DNA from: Luteolibacter arcticus
GTDB lineage: Bacteria; Verrucomicrobiota; Verrucomicrobiia; Verrucomicrobiales; Akkermansiaceae
Length of the DNA: 64,000 nt
Direction: 5' to 3'
Assembly: GCF_025950235.1 (NCBI RefSeq)
Contig: NZ_JAPDDT010000002.1
Span: 620,001 to 684,000 of the forward strand
Made by a program: the position numbers and the translations under genes. Shown piece by piece: positions 34,084 through 42,615 of the stretch; the first letter of the stretch is position 1; the number at the start of each line of letters is the position of its first letter. The notes below the pieces were generated by a model. It saw only the letters and a program-made list of their open reading frames with translations. It did not search any database and was not told where the DNA came from.

Positions 34084-37000
34084 ATGAAAGAAGCCCTCGC
34101 CGGCATAGCTACCCGCGCCAATCTGCTCGAGTGGCTGCTGGCGGAGGGCTGGGCGACGGAATTCGACCGGGCCACGTTGTCCCGCGCGGCAGCCTATGCC
34201 GAGGATCGTACAGTCAAGGGCGTCGAGTGGATCGAGCTGGTCAGCAGCGGTGAGCTGATCGTTACCGCCTCCGTCCAGGGCACGCGCCGCAAGCCTTACG
34301 AGACCTCCGTCGTTTTCCGCGAGTCAAAAGGGCGCTGGTCGTTGGAGACCGATTGCACCTGCCCGGTGGGGACTGGCTGCAAGCATGCCGCCGCGCTGCT
34401 CCGGCTGCTGCGCAAGCGTTCGATCCCGGTGACTGCCGAGGAACCCGACCTGCTCCGCGTCGATCCCGTGACTCCGGTCGGCCCGGTCGATCCAGCGGTG
34501 TCGTCCTGGCTGCGCGAGATCGAAACCGCCGCCCGCTCCGCCGGCGCGATCGAGGAGGGAAAGGTGAAGGAGTCCAGCGAGTCGCGTTTCCTGGCCTACT
34601 GCATCGAGGAGCCGCTCGGAGCACATCGCCGGACGCTGCATTTCACGCTGCGCGTTGGCATGCGGCTGAAGGACGGCACCATCCGCATCCAGGCTGGAGC
34701 GGCGAACGCCGACCCCACGAAGCCGGCGAAGTACATGTCCCGCGAGGACGTCATGCTCGCCACGCTTTTCCACCAGCGCAAGCGCCGGCACGCGTCCTGG
34801 GGGGCGATGTCCCTGGAGGGGCCGGATTGGGATGAGCTGTTAGAAGGCGCTCTTGCCACCGGCCGCCTGTTCTTCGGCCGGGAGAGCCAGGACTATCGCG
34901 GCAGTTCCGGCTACCGCCCGGTGACGGTCGGCGAGTCACGGCCGGTCGAGGCGGTTTGGGAGATCATGCCGGACGGCAGCGCGAGGCCGGTGCTGAAAGG
35001 CGCGGATGCCGATACGATGCTGCTGCCGACCATTCCGCCACGTTACTTCGATGCGAAGCAGGCGGTCATTGGCCCGGTGGAGAGCGGATTGCCCGCCGCG
35101 GTGCTGTCCGCGTGGACTCGCGGACCGGTGGTGAAGCCCGAACAGGTCAGTGGAGTCATTGAGCGTTTTTCCCGCCTGCCCGGTCCGGCGTTGCCTGCTC
35201 CGGTCACGATTGAAAGCGAGACCCGCCCGGCGGTTGCGCCCCGGCCGTTCTTGCGCGTGACGAAGCGGAACCTCGGCCGCGAGTGGGACCCGCTCGAAGT
35301 GGTTCTCGGCGAGCTGACCTTCCAGTATGGCGATAGCCCGCGGCTATTCCCGCTTACCTCCCACGCGCCGCATCGCCACGCCGAAGTGAAGGATGGCAAG
35401 CGGATCGTCTGGCCTCGCGATTTCAAGAAAGAGCGGCTTGCGGAAACACGGCTCACCCGCGCCGGGCTGATCCCGCTGACAAGGCTGATCGCGGAGCGTT
35501 ACCTGGATGCCTCCAGCCGCCACTCGGTCGTTCCGGCCCGGCCGGGACCGATACCAGAGATGGTCTGGGCAGAACTACTAGAGGGACCGGAGATCGCGAG
35601 TCTGCGCGAGGAAGGCTGGACCATCGAGGTGGAACGCGAGGCCGGTCTAACCGCTCACGACGTCTCGAAATTCGTTCCCGCCATCGAGGTCGATACCGAC
35701 CACGGCATCGACTGGTTCCGCTTCGACATTTCCTACGAGATCGATGGCAAGCGCTTTAGCCTGATCCCGATCATCGCGCAGGCCATCGCGAAAGATTTTC
35801 CACCGGCGGAATCACCCGAGCTGCCGGAGTTCGTCTTCCTGCCCTGCGAGAATGCCGAGGACGGCTTCATTCGCTTCCCGGCGAAGCAGCTCATGGAGAT
35901 CGTCGACCGAGTCCGCCATCTTTTCGGCGGCGGGCGGGGCGATGGAGCACTGCGAATTGACCGGCTTTCTGCCGCGGGAGTGGCCGATTCGCTAGCCATC
36001 GATGCTTCGGAAACCACGCGAGCTTTGGCGAAGCTCGGTCGCGGCCTGCGCGACATCCGCGAGCTGCCTGCGGTGGAACTCCCGGCCACGGTGAAGGCGG
36101 ACCTTCGCCCGTATCAGCTCGAAGGTTTCCGATGGCTCCAGTTCCTCGCCACGCACGGGCTGCACGGGATTTTGGCCGACGACATGGGGCTCGGCAAGAC
36201 CTTGCAGACCCTCGCCCACCTCGCCGCGGAGAGTGCCAAGCAACCGGGCAAGCCATCGTTGGTCGTGGCTCCTACCTCCGTAGTACCAAATTGGGCGGCA
36301 GAGGCGGAGAAGTTCGTCCCCACGCTGAAAGTTCTAACCCTTCACGGCCCGGCGCGTGCGGCCGGTTTCAGCCAGATTCCGGACGCGGATGTCGTCATCA
36401 CTTCCTATCCGCTGCTGGCCCGCGATATCGACACGCTCGTGAAGCAAGACTGGCACGTCGTGGTGCTCGATGAAGCGCAGCACATCAAGAACCCGAAGGC
36501 GATCACCGCACAGAGCGCTTGCAAGCTCAAGGCTGCCCATCGCCTGTGCCTGTCCGGCACGCCGATGGAAAACCATCTCGGCGAGCTGTGGAGCCTGATG
36601 CGTTTCCTGATGCCCGGCCTTCTCGGTGATGAGAAGTCCTTCAATACCCGCCTGCGCAAGCCGATCGAACGCGACCACTCCAGCGATGCCCAGATCGCGC
36701 TCAACCGTCGAGTCTCCCCGCTGCTGCTGCGCCGCACCAAGGACCAGGTCGCCACCGAACTGCCGGAGAAGACGGTGCTCATCCACCACGTCGATCTCAC
36801 GAAGAAGCAGACCGATCTCTACGAGTCCGTCCGCGCCGCGATGGACAAGCGGGTGCGCGACGCGATCGCCGACAAGGGCTTGGCGAAGTCGCACATCATC
36901 GTGCTGGATGCCCTGCTCAAGCTCCGGCAGATCTGCTGCCATCCGAAACTGCTGAAGCACGATGCGGAATCGGCGAAGCTCGATTACCTGACGAACGAGT

Positions 37001-37488
37001 TGTTGCCAACTTTGTTAGAGGAAGGCCGGCGCATCTTGCTGTTCTCGCAGTTCACCTCGATGCTCGCCTTGATCGAGGCGCATTTGGAGAAGGAGAAGAT
37101 TCCGTTCCTGAAGCTCACCGGCGAAACGAAGGATCGTGCGAAGTTGGTGAAGACCTTCCAGTCCGGTGAGGTGGCGGTATTCCTCATCTCCCTGAAAGCG
37201 GGCGGCACCGGCCTCAATCTCACCGCGGCCGACACCGTGATCCACTACGATCCGTGGTGGAATCCCGCGGGAGAGAACCAGGCGACCGACCGCGCGCACC
37301 GGATTGGGCAGACCAAGCCGGTGTTTGTCCATAAGCTGGTCTGCCGTGGTTCCATCGAAGATCGCATCCTCGAGCTCCAGAAGCACAAGTCGGCCTTGGT
37401 CGCGGCGCTGCTTTCCGAGGACACGACCAAGCTGAAGATCGACGCCGAGACGCTGTCGAATCTGCTCTCTCCATTGGAGTCGCCATGA
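34084..37488 (+). CDS. SNF2-family helicase with N-terminal SWIM zinc finger
   Basis: 1134 residues. The SWIM finger CTCPVGTGCKHAAAL is at about 92-106. A long middle region with a bacterial SNF2-associated domain precedes the motor. Walker A is ADDMGLGKT near 700, the DExH box is LDEAQHIKNP near 795, and motif III is SGTPMENHLGELWSL. The second RecA lobe has SLKAGGTGLNLTAADTVIHY and ATDRAHRIGQT. Such proteins are ATP-dependent double-stranded DNA translocases (RapA/HepA-like); the SWIM finger suggests a nucleic acid or protein contact. The stop overlaps the next start by four bases. Confidence 0.95.
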   Translation: MKEALAGIATRANLLEWLLAEGWATEFDRATLSRAAAYAEDRTVKGVEWIELVSSGELIVTASVQGTRRKPYETSVVFRESKGRWSLETDCTCPVGTGCKHAAALLRLLRKRSIPVTAEEPDLLRVDPVTPVGPVDPAVSSWLREIETAARSAGAIEEGKVKESSESRFLAYCIEEPLGAHRRTLHFTLRVGMRLKDGTIRIQAGAANADPTKPAKYMSREDVMLATLFHQRKRRHASWGAMSLEGPDWDELLEGALATGRLFFGRESQDYRGSSGYRPVTVGESRPVEAVWEIMPDGSARPVLKGADADTMLLPTIPPRYFDAKQAVIGPVESGLPAAVLSAWTRGPVVKPEQVSGVIERFSRLPGPALPAPVTIESETRPAVAPRPFLRVTKRNLGREWDPLEVVLGELTFQYGDSPRLFPLTSHAPHRHAEVKDGKRIVWPRDFKKERLAETRLTRAGLIPLTRLIAERYLDASSRHSVVPARPGPIPEMVWAELLEGPEIASLREEGWTIEVEREAGLTAHDVSKFVPAIEVDTDHGIDWFRFDISYEIDGKRFSLIPIIAQAIAKDFPPAESPELPEFVFLPCENAEDGFIRFPAKQLMEIVDRVRHLFGGGRGDGALRIDRLSAAGVADSLAIDASETTRALAKLGRGLRDIRELPAVELPATVKADLRPYQLEGFRWLQFLATHGLHGILADDMGLGKTLQTLAHLAAESAKQPGKPSLVVAPTSVVPNWAAEAEKFVPTLKVLTLHGPARAAGFSQIPDADVVITSYPLLARDIDTLVKQDWHVVVLDEAQHIKNPKAITAQSACKLKAAHRLCLSGTPMENHLGELWSLMRFLMPGLLGDEKSFNTRLRKPIERDHSSDAQIALNRRVSPLLLRRTKDQVATELPEKTVLIHHVDLTKKQTDLYESVRAAMDKRVRDAIADKGLAKSHIIVLDALLKLRQICCHPKLLKHDAESAKLDYLTNELLPTLLEEGRRILLFSQFTSMLALIEAHLEKEKIPFLKLTGETKDRAKLVKTFQSGEVAVFLISLKAGGTGLNLTAADTVIHYDPWWNPAGENQATDRAHRIGQTKPVFVHKLVCRGSIEDRILELQKHKSALVAALLSEDTTKLKIDAETLSNLLSPLESP

Positions 37489-37910
37489 CACGAGACGAAA
37501 TCATCGAGAAGATTCGCAAGGTCGAGGCCCTGTTCATGGGGACCGACTCGCCCGGCGAGATGCAGGCAGCGCTCGGCGCGCTCGATCGCCTCAATGCGCA
37601 ACTCGCCGCCGCACCGCAGCCGGTCGAGGAGTGGCAGTTCAGCATGCACGATCCATGGAAGCGGCAGCTTTTCATCGCGCTCATCCGCCGCCACGGGCTC
37701 CACCCCTACCGCCATCCGCGCCAGCGATCTTCCACGGTGATGGTGCGAACCACCCGCGCCATGGTCGATCAAATCCTATGGCCGCAGTACTTGGAGTTAT
37801 CCAAAATCCTGCACGACTATCTGGACGAGGTGACGCGGGACATCATCGGGCGCTCGGTGCACGCCGACGTTTCCGAAGCGCCGGAGCAGGCGAATCTACC
37901 GCTGTCGTGA
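37485..37910 (+). CDS. DUF2786-like small protein coupled to the helicase
   Basis: 141 residues, mostly helical. The N-terminus (DEIIEKIRKVEALFMGTDSP then GEMQAALGALDRLNAQLAAA) resembles the DUF2786 helix pair. The second half has FSMHDPWKRQLFIALIRRHG and a basic stretch (PYRHPRQRSS), which could bind nucleic acid. Its ATG overlaps the helicase stop (ATGA), so the two are translated together. It might be an accessory factor of the SNF2 protein. Similar pairs of SNF2 helicase and this small protein are known in Proteobacteria (inference from memory). Confidence 0.72.
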   Translation: MTRDEIIEKIRKVEALFMGTDSPGEMQAALGALDRLNAQLAAAPQPVEEWQFSMHDPWKRQLFIALIRRHGLHPYRHPRQRSSTVMVRTTRAMVDQILWPQYLELSKILHDYLDEVTRDIIGRSVHADVSEAPEQANLPLS

Positions 37911-37920
37911 CGCGACGGGT

Positions 37921-38325
37921 TCAAATCAACCCGCGTGCCTCCGGGATGAACTCGGCGAGGTAATCGAGGTAGCCGCGCGGATGGCCGGCCATTTCGCGGC
38001 GGGTGTCCAGCGACTGCTGCGCGGCCTTGAAGCAGATCCCGACGTGCGACGCCGGTACGTCGGTGGCCTGTATTTGGCGGGAGAGGGCAACCAGCTCCGC
38101 CGCTAGGGCGGCGATCCATTCCTCGTCCCGACCCTTCGGCTTCTTCGCCGGGGGCTTCCCGCCGATAGCCAGCTCCGCCTTGCGGAGCGCCGACTTCACA
38201 AAGGAGTCCTTCGGCGCAAAGCCCTCGCCAGCAACGGTTTCCCGATCCCGGTCGTGAATGAGGCCCTCGATTTCCATCAGAATGCCGGCAAAGTAGGGGT
38301 CCCTCATCAAATCTCCAGCGCTCAT
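37921..38325 (-). CDS. Hypothetical protein
   Basis: 134 residues from the ATG at 38325 (MSAGDLMRDPYFAGILMEIE). All-helical prediction with a Lys/Pro-rich linker (GGKPPAKKPKGRDEEW). The second half (AELVALSRQIQATDVPASHV and GYLDYLAEFIPEARGL) has no recognised motif and no signal peptide. It is convergent with the helicase-coupled gene with a 10-base gap, and the next minus-strand gene starts upstream, after 72 bases. A regulatory or structural role cannot be told apart. Confidence 0.6.
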   Translation of the reverse strand: MSAGDLMRDPYFAGILMEIEGLIHDRDRETVAGEGFAPKDSFVKSALRKAELAIGGKPPAKKPKGRDEEWIAALAAELVALSRQIQATDVPASHVGICFKAAQQSLDTRREMAGHPRGYLDYLAEFIPEARGLI

Positions 38326-38397
38326 GCGGGACAGCCTGCTGCTTCCGATACGGGGATCAAGCCGTTCTACGCGAGGAGTTGCTGGATACTGCATCCA

Positions 38398-38778
38398 TCA
38401 GCCCCCGAACATCGCTTGGTGCCATTCCTCGTCTGGCGTGGCATCGTGGACGATTCCGTCGGCGGTCATGACTTGCACGGTTCCGGCGAGGTCTTCCAGC
38501 AGCACCATCACCTCGGTCACGGTGCCAAAGACAAACTCGGCGCGCCGCTCCGGCACGGGCAGGCGGATGAACCAATGGAAGGCGAGCCATGAGCCGGAAC
38601 GGCCGAGCAGATAGTCTGCGGCATTCATGGTCAGGTCTCCCGGCACGTAGCCGGTCTGCATGATGACGTAGGGCCCGTGCGTGTCGCGCGGGTCGACTTC
38701 GGCGGCCATCGCCAGTTTGGCCAGACTGATCAATCGGGCAGCCGAGGGATCATTCCGAAGCGGGTGGGAAAAGGACAT
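38398..38778 (-). CDS. Hypothetical protein
   Basis: 126 residues from the ATG at 38778 (MSFSHPLRNDPSAARLISLA). The central part has GPYVIMQTGYVPGDLTMNAA and LLGRSGSWLAFHWFIRLPVP, followed by FVFGTVTEVMVLLEDLAGTV, a strand-helix mix without known motif. No signal peptide or membrane helix. It shares a divergent promoter gap of about 120 bases with the GH43 glycosidase gene and precedes another hypothetical gene on the same strand. The function is unknown. Confidence 0.62.
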   Translation of the reverse strand: MSFSHPLRNDPSAARLISLAKLAMAAEVDPRDTHGPYVIMQTGYVPGDLTMNAADYLLGRSGSWLAFHWFIRLPVPERRAEFVFGTVTEVMVLLEDLAGTVQVMTADGIVHDATPDEEWHQAMFGG

Positions 38779-38901
38779 GGGGTGTATGGAAACTTCCCCA
38801 TATCCTGAGGCGAGCAAATGAAAAGCCGATTCTGAAGAGGGTCTTCCCGGTCTCGCCGTGCGGAGCTGCATACGCCACCTCGTCTTGCGCCCGGTTCAAA
38901 T

Positions 38902-40446
38902 ATGAAACAGGTTTGCTCCATGCTTGTCCGTTTTGCCGTTTCGCTTGTCGCCATCTCCGGCCTCCTCAGGGCCGCGCCGGCACTGCCCTTCAAGGCTGAC
39001 TTCTCCAGCTTTCCCGCCACCCCCTGGCAGACCCATGGCGGCGAATGGACTGCTGCCAATGGCGAGCTTCACGTCAAGGGAGGCGCCGGGCCGAAAGTGG
39101 CGATCGACGGGCTGGTGGCGGGCGACTTTCAACTCGATGTCGAACTTCGCCCGGAAGTCGATGGTGCCCAAGCGGGCGTGGTGTTCCGTGCGTCCGATGT
39201 TGCCGAAGGGGTCGATGCCTTCCGTGGTTACTACGCGGGAATCCGGGCCGGTCAGAATCTGGTGATGTGGGGCGCCACCGATCCGAAGTGGCGCTCGATC
39301 GCGGCGCGTCCGTTCGAAGTGAAAGCGAAGCAATGGTATCACCTGCGTCTGAGGGTTGCAGGGAACAACACGAAGATCTTTGTCGATGCCGAGCCGATTA
39401 CCGATGTGACTTGGCCGGTCTTCGATGGCATCGATGCTGCGTTTACGAAGGGAAGCATCGCCTTGCGCGCCCTCGATGGAGACGCGTCGTTCCGCAATCT
39501 CAAGATTGCGGCCTATCGTCCTGCTCCGATCACTAACGGCTACACCAATCCGGTCCAGGCCGGTTGTGCCGATCCGGTGGTGCTGCGCCACGGCGGCAAG
39601 TACTACGCTTATACGACTTACACCCCGGACTTCCCACGCATGCCCCGTGGCATCCGGCTTTACACCTCTGAAAACCTGGTCAATTGGAAAGACGAGGGCT
39701 TCGCGCTGAAGAATGAAGACAGCTGGGGAGATTCGCGCTTCTGGGCACCGGACATCGTCGAGAAGGACGGCACGTTCTTCCTCTACTACGCCGCGGACGA
39801 GCGGATGTGCGTGGCCACTGCGAAGTCGCCGACGGGTCCCTTCCGCCAGGAGAAGCAGCAGCCGATCGATCCGGTCAGCATCAAGATCGATGGCCACGTC
39901 TTCACCGACGACGATGGGCTGCGCTACTTCTACTACGTCTCCTTCGGCGACGGGAACGAGATCTGGGGCGGCAAGCTCAACAACGACATGACGAGCGTCG
40001 ATCCGACCACGCTGAAGCTCATGGTGAAACCCGACCAAGCGTGGGAAAGGCACCAGTGGCCGGTCACCGAAGGCCCGGAGATCCTGAAGCATAAGGGCAC
40101 CTACTACCTCACCTACTCCGGCAGCCATTTCGAGAACCCAGAGTATGCTGTAGGCTACGCGACCTCCGACAACCCGCTCGGCCCGTGGAAGAAGTTTGGC
40201 TCCAACCCGGTGATGAAATCGACTGCCTACGCCCACGGCACGGCGCACCACTGCTTCGTCAAGTCACCGGACGGGAAGGAAACCTTCATCGTCTATCACC
40301 GGCACAACACGCTGGAGAAAACCGAACCGCGCGCGCTTTCGATCGATCGCGTGCGCTTTGTCTCTGATCCAGCCGGTGGCCCGGACATCCTGCAGATCCA
40401 CGGCCCGACCTCGTCGCCGCAGCCGCTGCCTTCGGGCGCGCGTTGA
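38902..40446 (+). CDS. Exported GH43-family glycoside hydrolase with N-terminal laminin-G-like domain
   Basis: 514 residues. A signal peptide (SMLVRFAVSLVAISGLLRAA) is best served by the start at 38902 or the ATG at 38920. Residues about 30-205 form a jelly-roll domain of the LamG/DUF1080 kind (FQLDVELRPEVDGAQAGVVF). The GH43 five-bladed propeller follows, with catalytic-type residues in AGCADPVVLRHGGKYYAY (general base Asp, near 223), FWAPDIVEKDGTFFLYYA (near 282) and VTEGPEILKHKGTYYLTY (general acid Glu, near 390). It should cleave arabinan, xylan or related hemicellulose outside the cytoplasm; the exact activity cannot be read. Confidence 0.92.
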   Translation: MKQVCSMLVRFAVSLVAISGLLRAAPALPFKADFSSFPATPWQTHGGEWTAANGELHVKGGAGPKVAIDGLVAGDFQLDVELRPEVDGAQAGVVFRASDVAEGVDAFRGYYAGIRAGQNLVMWGATDPKWRSIAARPFEVKAKQWYHLRLRVAGNNTKIFVDAEPITDVTWPVFDGIDAAFTKGSIALRALDGDASFRNLKIAAYRPAPITNGYTNPVQAGCADPVVLRHGGKYYAYTTYTPDFPRMPRGIRLYTSENLVNWKDEGFALKNEDSWGDSRFWAPDIVEKDGTFFLYYAADERMCVATAKSPTGPFRQEKQQPIDPVSIKIDGHVFTDDDGLRYFYYVSFGDGNEIWGGKLNNDMTSVDPTTLKLMVKPDQAWERHQWPVTEGPEILKHKGTYYLTYSGSHFENPEYAVGYATSDNPLGPWKKFGSNPVMKSTAYAHGTAHHCFVKSPDGKETFIVYHRHNTLEKTEPRALSIDRVRFVSDPAGGPDILQIHGPTSSPQPLPSGAR

Positions 40447-40503
40447 TGAGTTGAAACGGGGAACTTGCCATCAGGGCCTGCTCGCCGGATAGATCGTGGA
40501 CAC

Positions 40504-41901
40504 GTGCAGCTCCACCTGACCAATCGAACTCCCGCCGCCACCGAGCTCGGCCACTTGCTGCACAAGCATCCGGCGCGCTGCCACGGGGTCGAGCTGGCGT
40601 TCGGGCAGGCCACGGTCTTTTATCCGGAGGCCTCGGCGGAGGCTTGCACCGCCGTGCTCGCGGTGGAGGTGGACCCAGTCGGCTTGGTTCGTTCGGAGGG
40701 CGCGCGTCAGGGTGGCTGGGCGCTAGGACAGTATGTGAACGACCGGCCTTACGCTGCGTCGTCGTTCCTTTCCGTGGCGATCTCGCGGGTCTTCGGCACG
40801 GCGCTCAATGGCCGCTGCACCAAGCGGCCGGAGCTGGTGGAAAAGCCGCTCGATCTCGAAGCCCGGCTGCCGGTCGTGCAAGCGCCGGAAGGAATGTTAG
40901 AGAAGCTGTTCGCGCCGCTCGGCTATGCGGTGGAAAGCCGGCGCTTGCCGCTGGAGCTCGCATTTCCGGAATGGGGCGAGAGTCGTTATCACGAGCTGAC
41001 TTTGAGAGCCACGATGCCGTTGCACGTGTTGCTGAAGCACCTCTTCGTGCTCATTCCAGCGCTGGATCGCGACAAGCACTACTGGGTCGGCCGTGAGGAG
41101 ATCGACAAGCTGCTCGAGAAGGGCGAGGGATGGCTCGCCGGCCATCCCGAGCGCGAGTGGATCGTCCGCCGCTACCTGAAATACCAGAATCGCCTGACGC
41201 GCGAGGCGCTCGAACGGCTCGCGCCGGAGCCCGAGGAGGAGGACGACGAGAACGAGGAAGCGGCGGACACCGGCACCGAGCCGGCCGTCGAGCGGAAGAT
41301 CTCGCTACACGACATTCGCCTCGACCGTGTCGCAGAGGCGATCACCGCGCTCGATCCGAAATCGGTCATCGACTTGGGATGTGGCGAAGGCCGGCTGTTA
41401 GGCCGGCTGCTGAAAGGCACCGGGATTCCGAAAGTCCTTGGCATGGACGTTTCCAGCCGCGCGCTGGAGATTGCCCTTGAGCGCCTCGATCGCATGCCGC
41501 CATCGCGACGGGAAGGCCGGCTGGAACTTTTCCTCGGCTCGCTGATCTATCGGGATTCGCGGCTGCGCGGTCACGATGTGGCGGCTTTGGTGGAAGTGAT
41601 CGAACACCTCGACCCAGATCGGTTGGAATCGCTTGAGGAAGTCGTGTTCGCGGATGCCGCGCCGCGCACCGTTTTCGTCACGACTCCGAATCGCGAGTAC
41701 AACGTGCTCTTTGAAGGCATGAAGCCGGGAGCGTTGCGCCACGGCGACCACCGCTTCGAGTGGACGCGTGCGGAGTTCCGCGAATGGGCGGAACGTGTCG
41801 CTGCAGAGCATGGCTACGCGGTGAGCTTCGAGCCGTTGGGCGAGGAACATGTGGAACATGGGCCTCCGAGCCAGATGGCGGTGTTCGTTCAGGGAAATTG
41901 A
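40504..41901 (+). CDS. hen1: Bacterial Hen1, RNA 3'-terminal 2'-O-methyltransferase
   Basis: 465 residues from the GTG at 40504, where the typical N-terminus (QLHLTNRTPAATELGHLLHK then HP) begins. The bacterial-type N-terminal half, known from structure work to support Pnkp ligation, spans about 1-250. An acidic linker (EPEEEDDENEEAADTG) precedes the SAM-dependent domain with VIDLGCGEGRLLG near 288. The metal site EVIEHLDPD (near 365) and the later HGDHRFEW provide the Glu and His residues. Hen1 methylates the 2'-OH at the 3' end of a cut RNA before Pnkp seals it, protecting the site from recutting. pnkp lies downstream beyond vapBC. Confidence 0.95.
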   Translation: MQLHLTNRTPAATELGHLLHKHPARCHGVELAFGQATVFYPEASAEACTAVLAVEVDPVGLVRSEGARQGGWALGQYVNDRPYAASSFLSVAISRVFGTALNGRCTKRPELVEKPLDLEARLPVVQAPEGMLEKLFAPLGYAVESRRLPLELAFPEWGESRYHELTLRATMPLHVLLKHLFVLIPALDRDKHYWVGREEIDKLLEKGEGWLAGHPEREWIVRRYLKYQNRLTREALERLAPEPEEEDDENEEAADTGTEPAVERKISLHDIRLDRVAEAITALDPKSVIDLGCGEGRLLGRLLKGTGIPKVLGMDVSSRALEIALERLDRMPPSRREGRLELFLGSLIYRDSRLRGHDVAALVEVIEHLDPDRLESLEEVVFADAAPRTVFVTTPNREYNVLFEGMKPGALRHGDHRFEWTRAEFREWAERVAAEHGYAVSFEPLGEEHVEHGPPSQMAVFVQGN

Positions 41902-41932
41902 CTTTGGCCCATAAAACCATATGGTCACCCAT

Positions 41933-42187
41933 ATGAAGACCACCCTGGAACTTCCCGACGAACTGCTGACCGAGGCGAAAGCCACCGCAGCAAGGCGCCG
42001 GATTACGCTCAAGGAACTCTTTACACGAGCCCTTGAGAAGGAGCTGCGACCGGTAGCGGCTCCGAAACAAGAAGACCACTTCACCATCGATCAGGATGGC
42101 TGGCCGGTGTTGAAGCGTCGGCCAGATTCCGGGGTGGTCGTCACTGAAGATTTCATACGTCAGCTCCGCGAACAGGAAGGAGTTTGA
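41933..42187 (+). CDS. VapB-type antitoxin
   Basis: 84 residues from the ATG at 41933; an ATG at 41921 would add four residues. The N-terminus (MKTTLELPDELLTEAKATAA) is a ribbon-helix-helix DNA-binding motif, followed by RRRITLKELFTRALEKEL. The C-terminus (DHFTIDQDGWPVLKRRPDSG) is the likely toxin-binding tail. A palindrome, ACCATATGGT at 41916-41925, overlaps the start region and could be an operator. The gene begins 31 bases after hen1 and overlaps the toxin gene by one base. RHH antitoxins repress their own promoter together with the toxin. Confidence 0.85.
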   Translation: MKTTLELPDELLTEAKATAARRRITLKELFTRALEKELRPVAAPKQEDHFTIDQDGWPVLKRRPDSGVVVTEDFIRQLREQEGV

Positions 42188-42615
42188 TGATCGCCTTGCT
42201 GGACATCAGCGTGCTGATCGCGCGGGCGGACCCGGGGCACCAGTTTCATGCACGCGCAGGCGCATGGCTGCGGAGACAAAAACAGCTTGAAATTGCCTCC
42301 TGCCCGCTCACCGAAAATGGCTTCCTCCGCATCTACGGGCATCCATCGTATCCGGGCGGTCCGGGGTCGCCTGAGGGGGCGGCGAAGGATCTGGCCATTC
42401 TCAGGAACCGGAGCGACCACCGGTTTCTTCCCGACTCCGTTTCCCTGCTGGATCGTTCCATTTCATTGTCCGGCAGCGGTGTCTCACAACTGACCGACCT
42501 TTACCTGCTGGCCCTCGCGGTCCACCACTCGGCTCAGTTCGTGACCTTGGATCACCGGATTCCGGCGCAGCTCGTGCAAGGCGGCAAGTCCTCGCTGATC
42601 GTGATTCCTCGATGA
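42187..42615 (+). CDS. VapC-type PIN-domain ribonuclease toxin
   Basis: 142 residues from the ATG at 42187, whose A is the last base of the antitoxin stop (TGATG). All four acidic PIN residues are in place: Asp6 (ALLDISVLIA), Glu43 (LTENGFLRIY), Asp104 (QLTDLYLLAL) and Asp122 (VTLDHRIPAQ). This is a magnesium-dependent RNase of the VapC kind; family members cut tRNA or rRNA at specific sites. The stop overlaps the pnkp start by four bases, so toxin and repair enzyme are cotranslated. It is intact, not degraded. Confidence 0.88.
   Translation: MIALLDISVLIARADPGHQFHARAGAWLRRQKQLEIASCPLTENGFLRIYGHPSYPGGPGSPEGAAKDLAILRNRSDHRFLPDSVSLLDRSISLSGSGVSQLTDLYLLALAVHHSAQFVTLDHRIPAQLVQGGKSSLIVIPR

Noticed and set aside
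37911..37936. A GGGTTCAAATC-AACCC sequence like a tRNA T-arm
   Set aside because: No acceptor, D or anticodon arms can be built around it, and the stretch encodes the end of the minus-strand hypothetical protein.
41898..41915. TTGACT followed by CATAAA as a promoter for vapBC
   Set aside because: The spacing is only six bases, and no other -10 lies 16-18 bases downstream of TTGACT. An internal promoter cannot be claimed.
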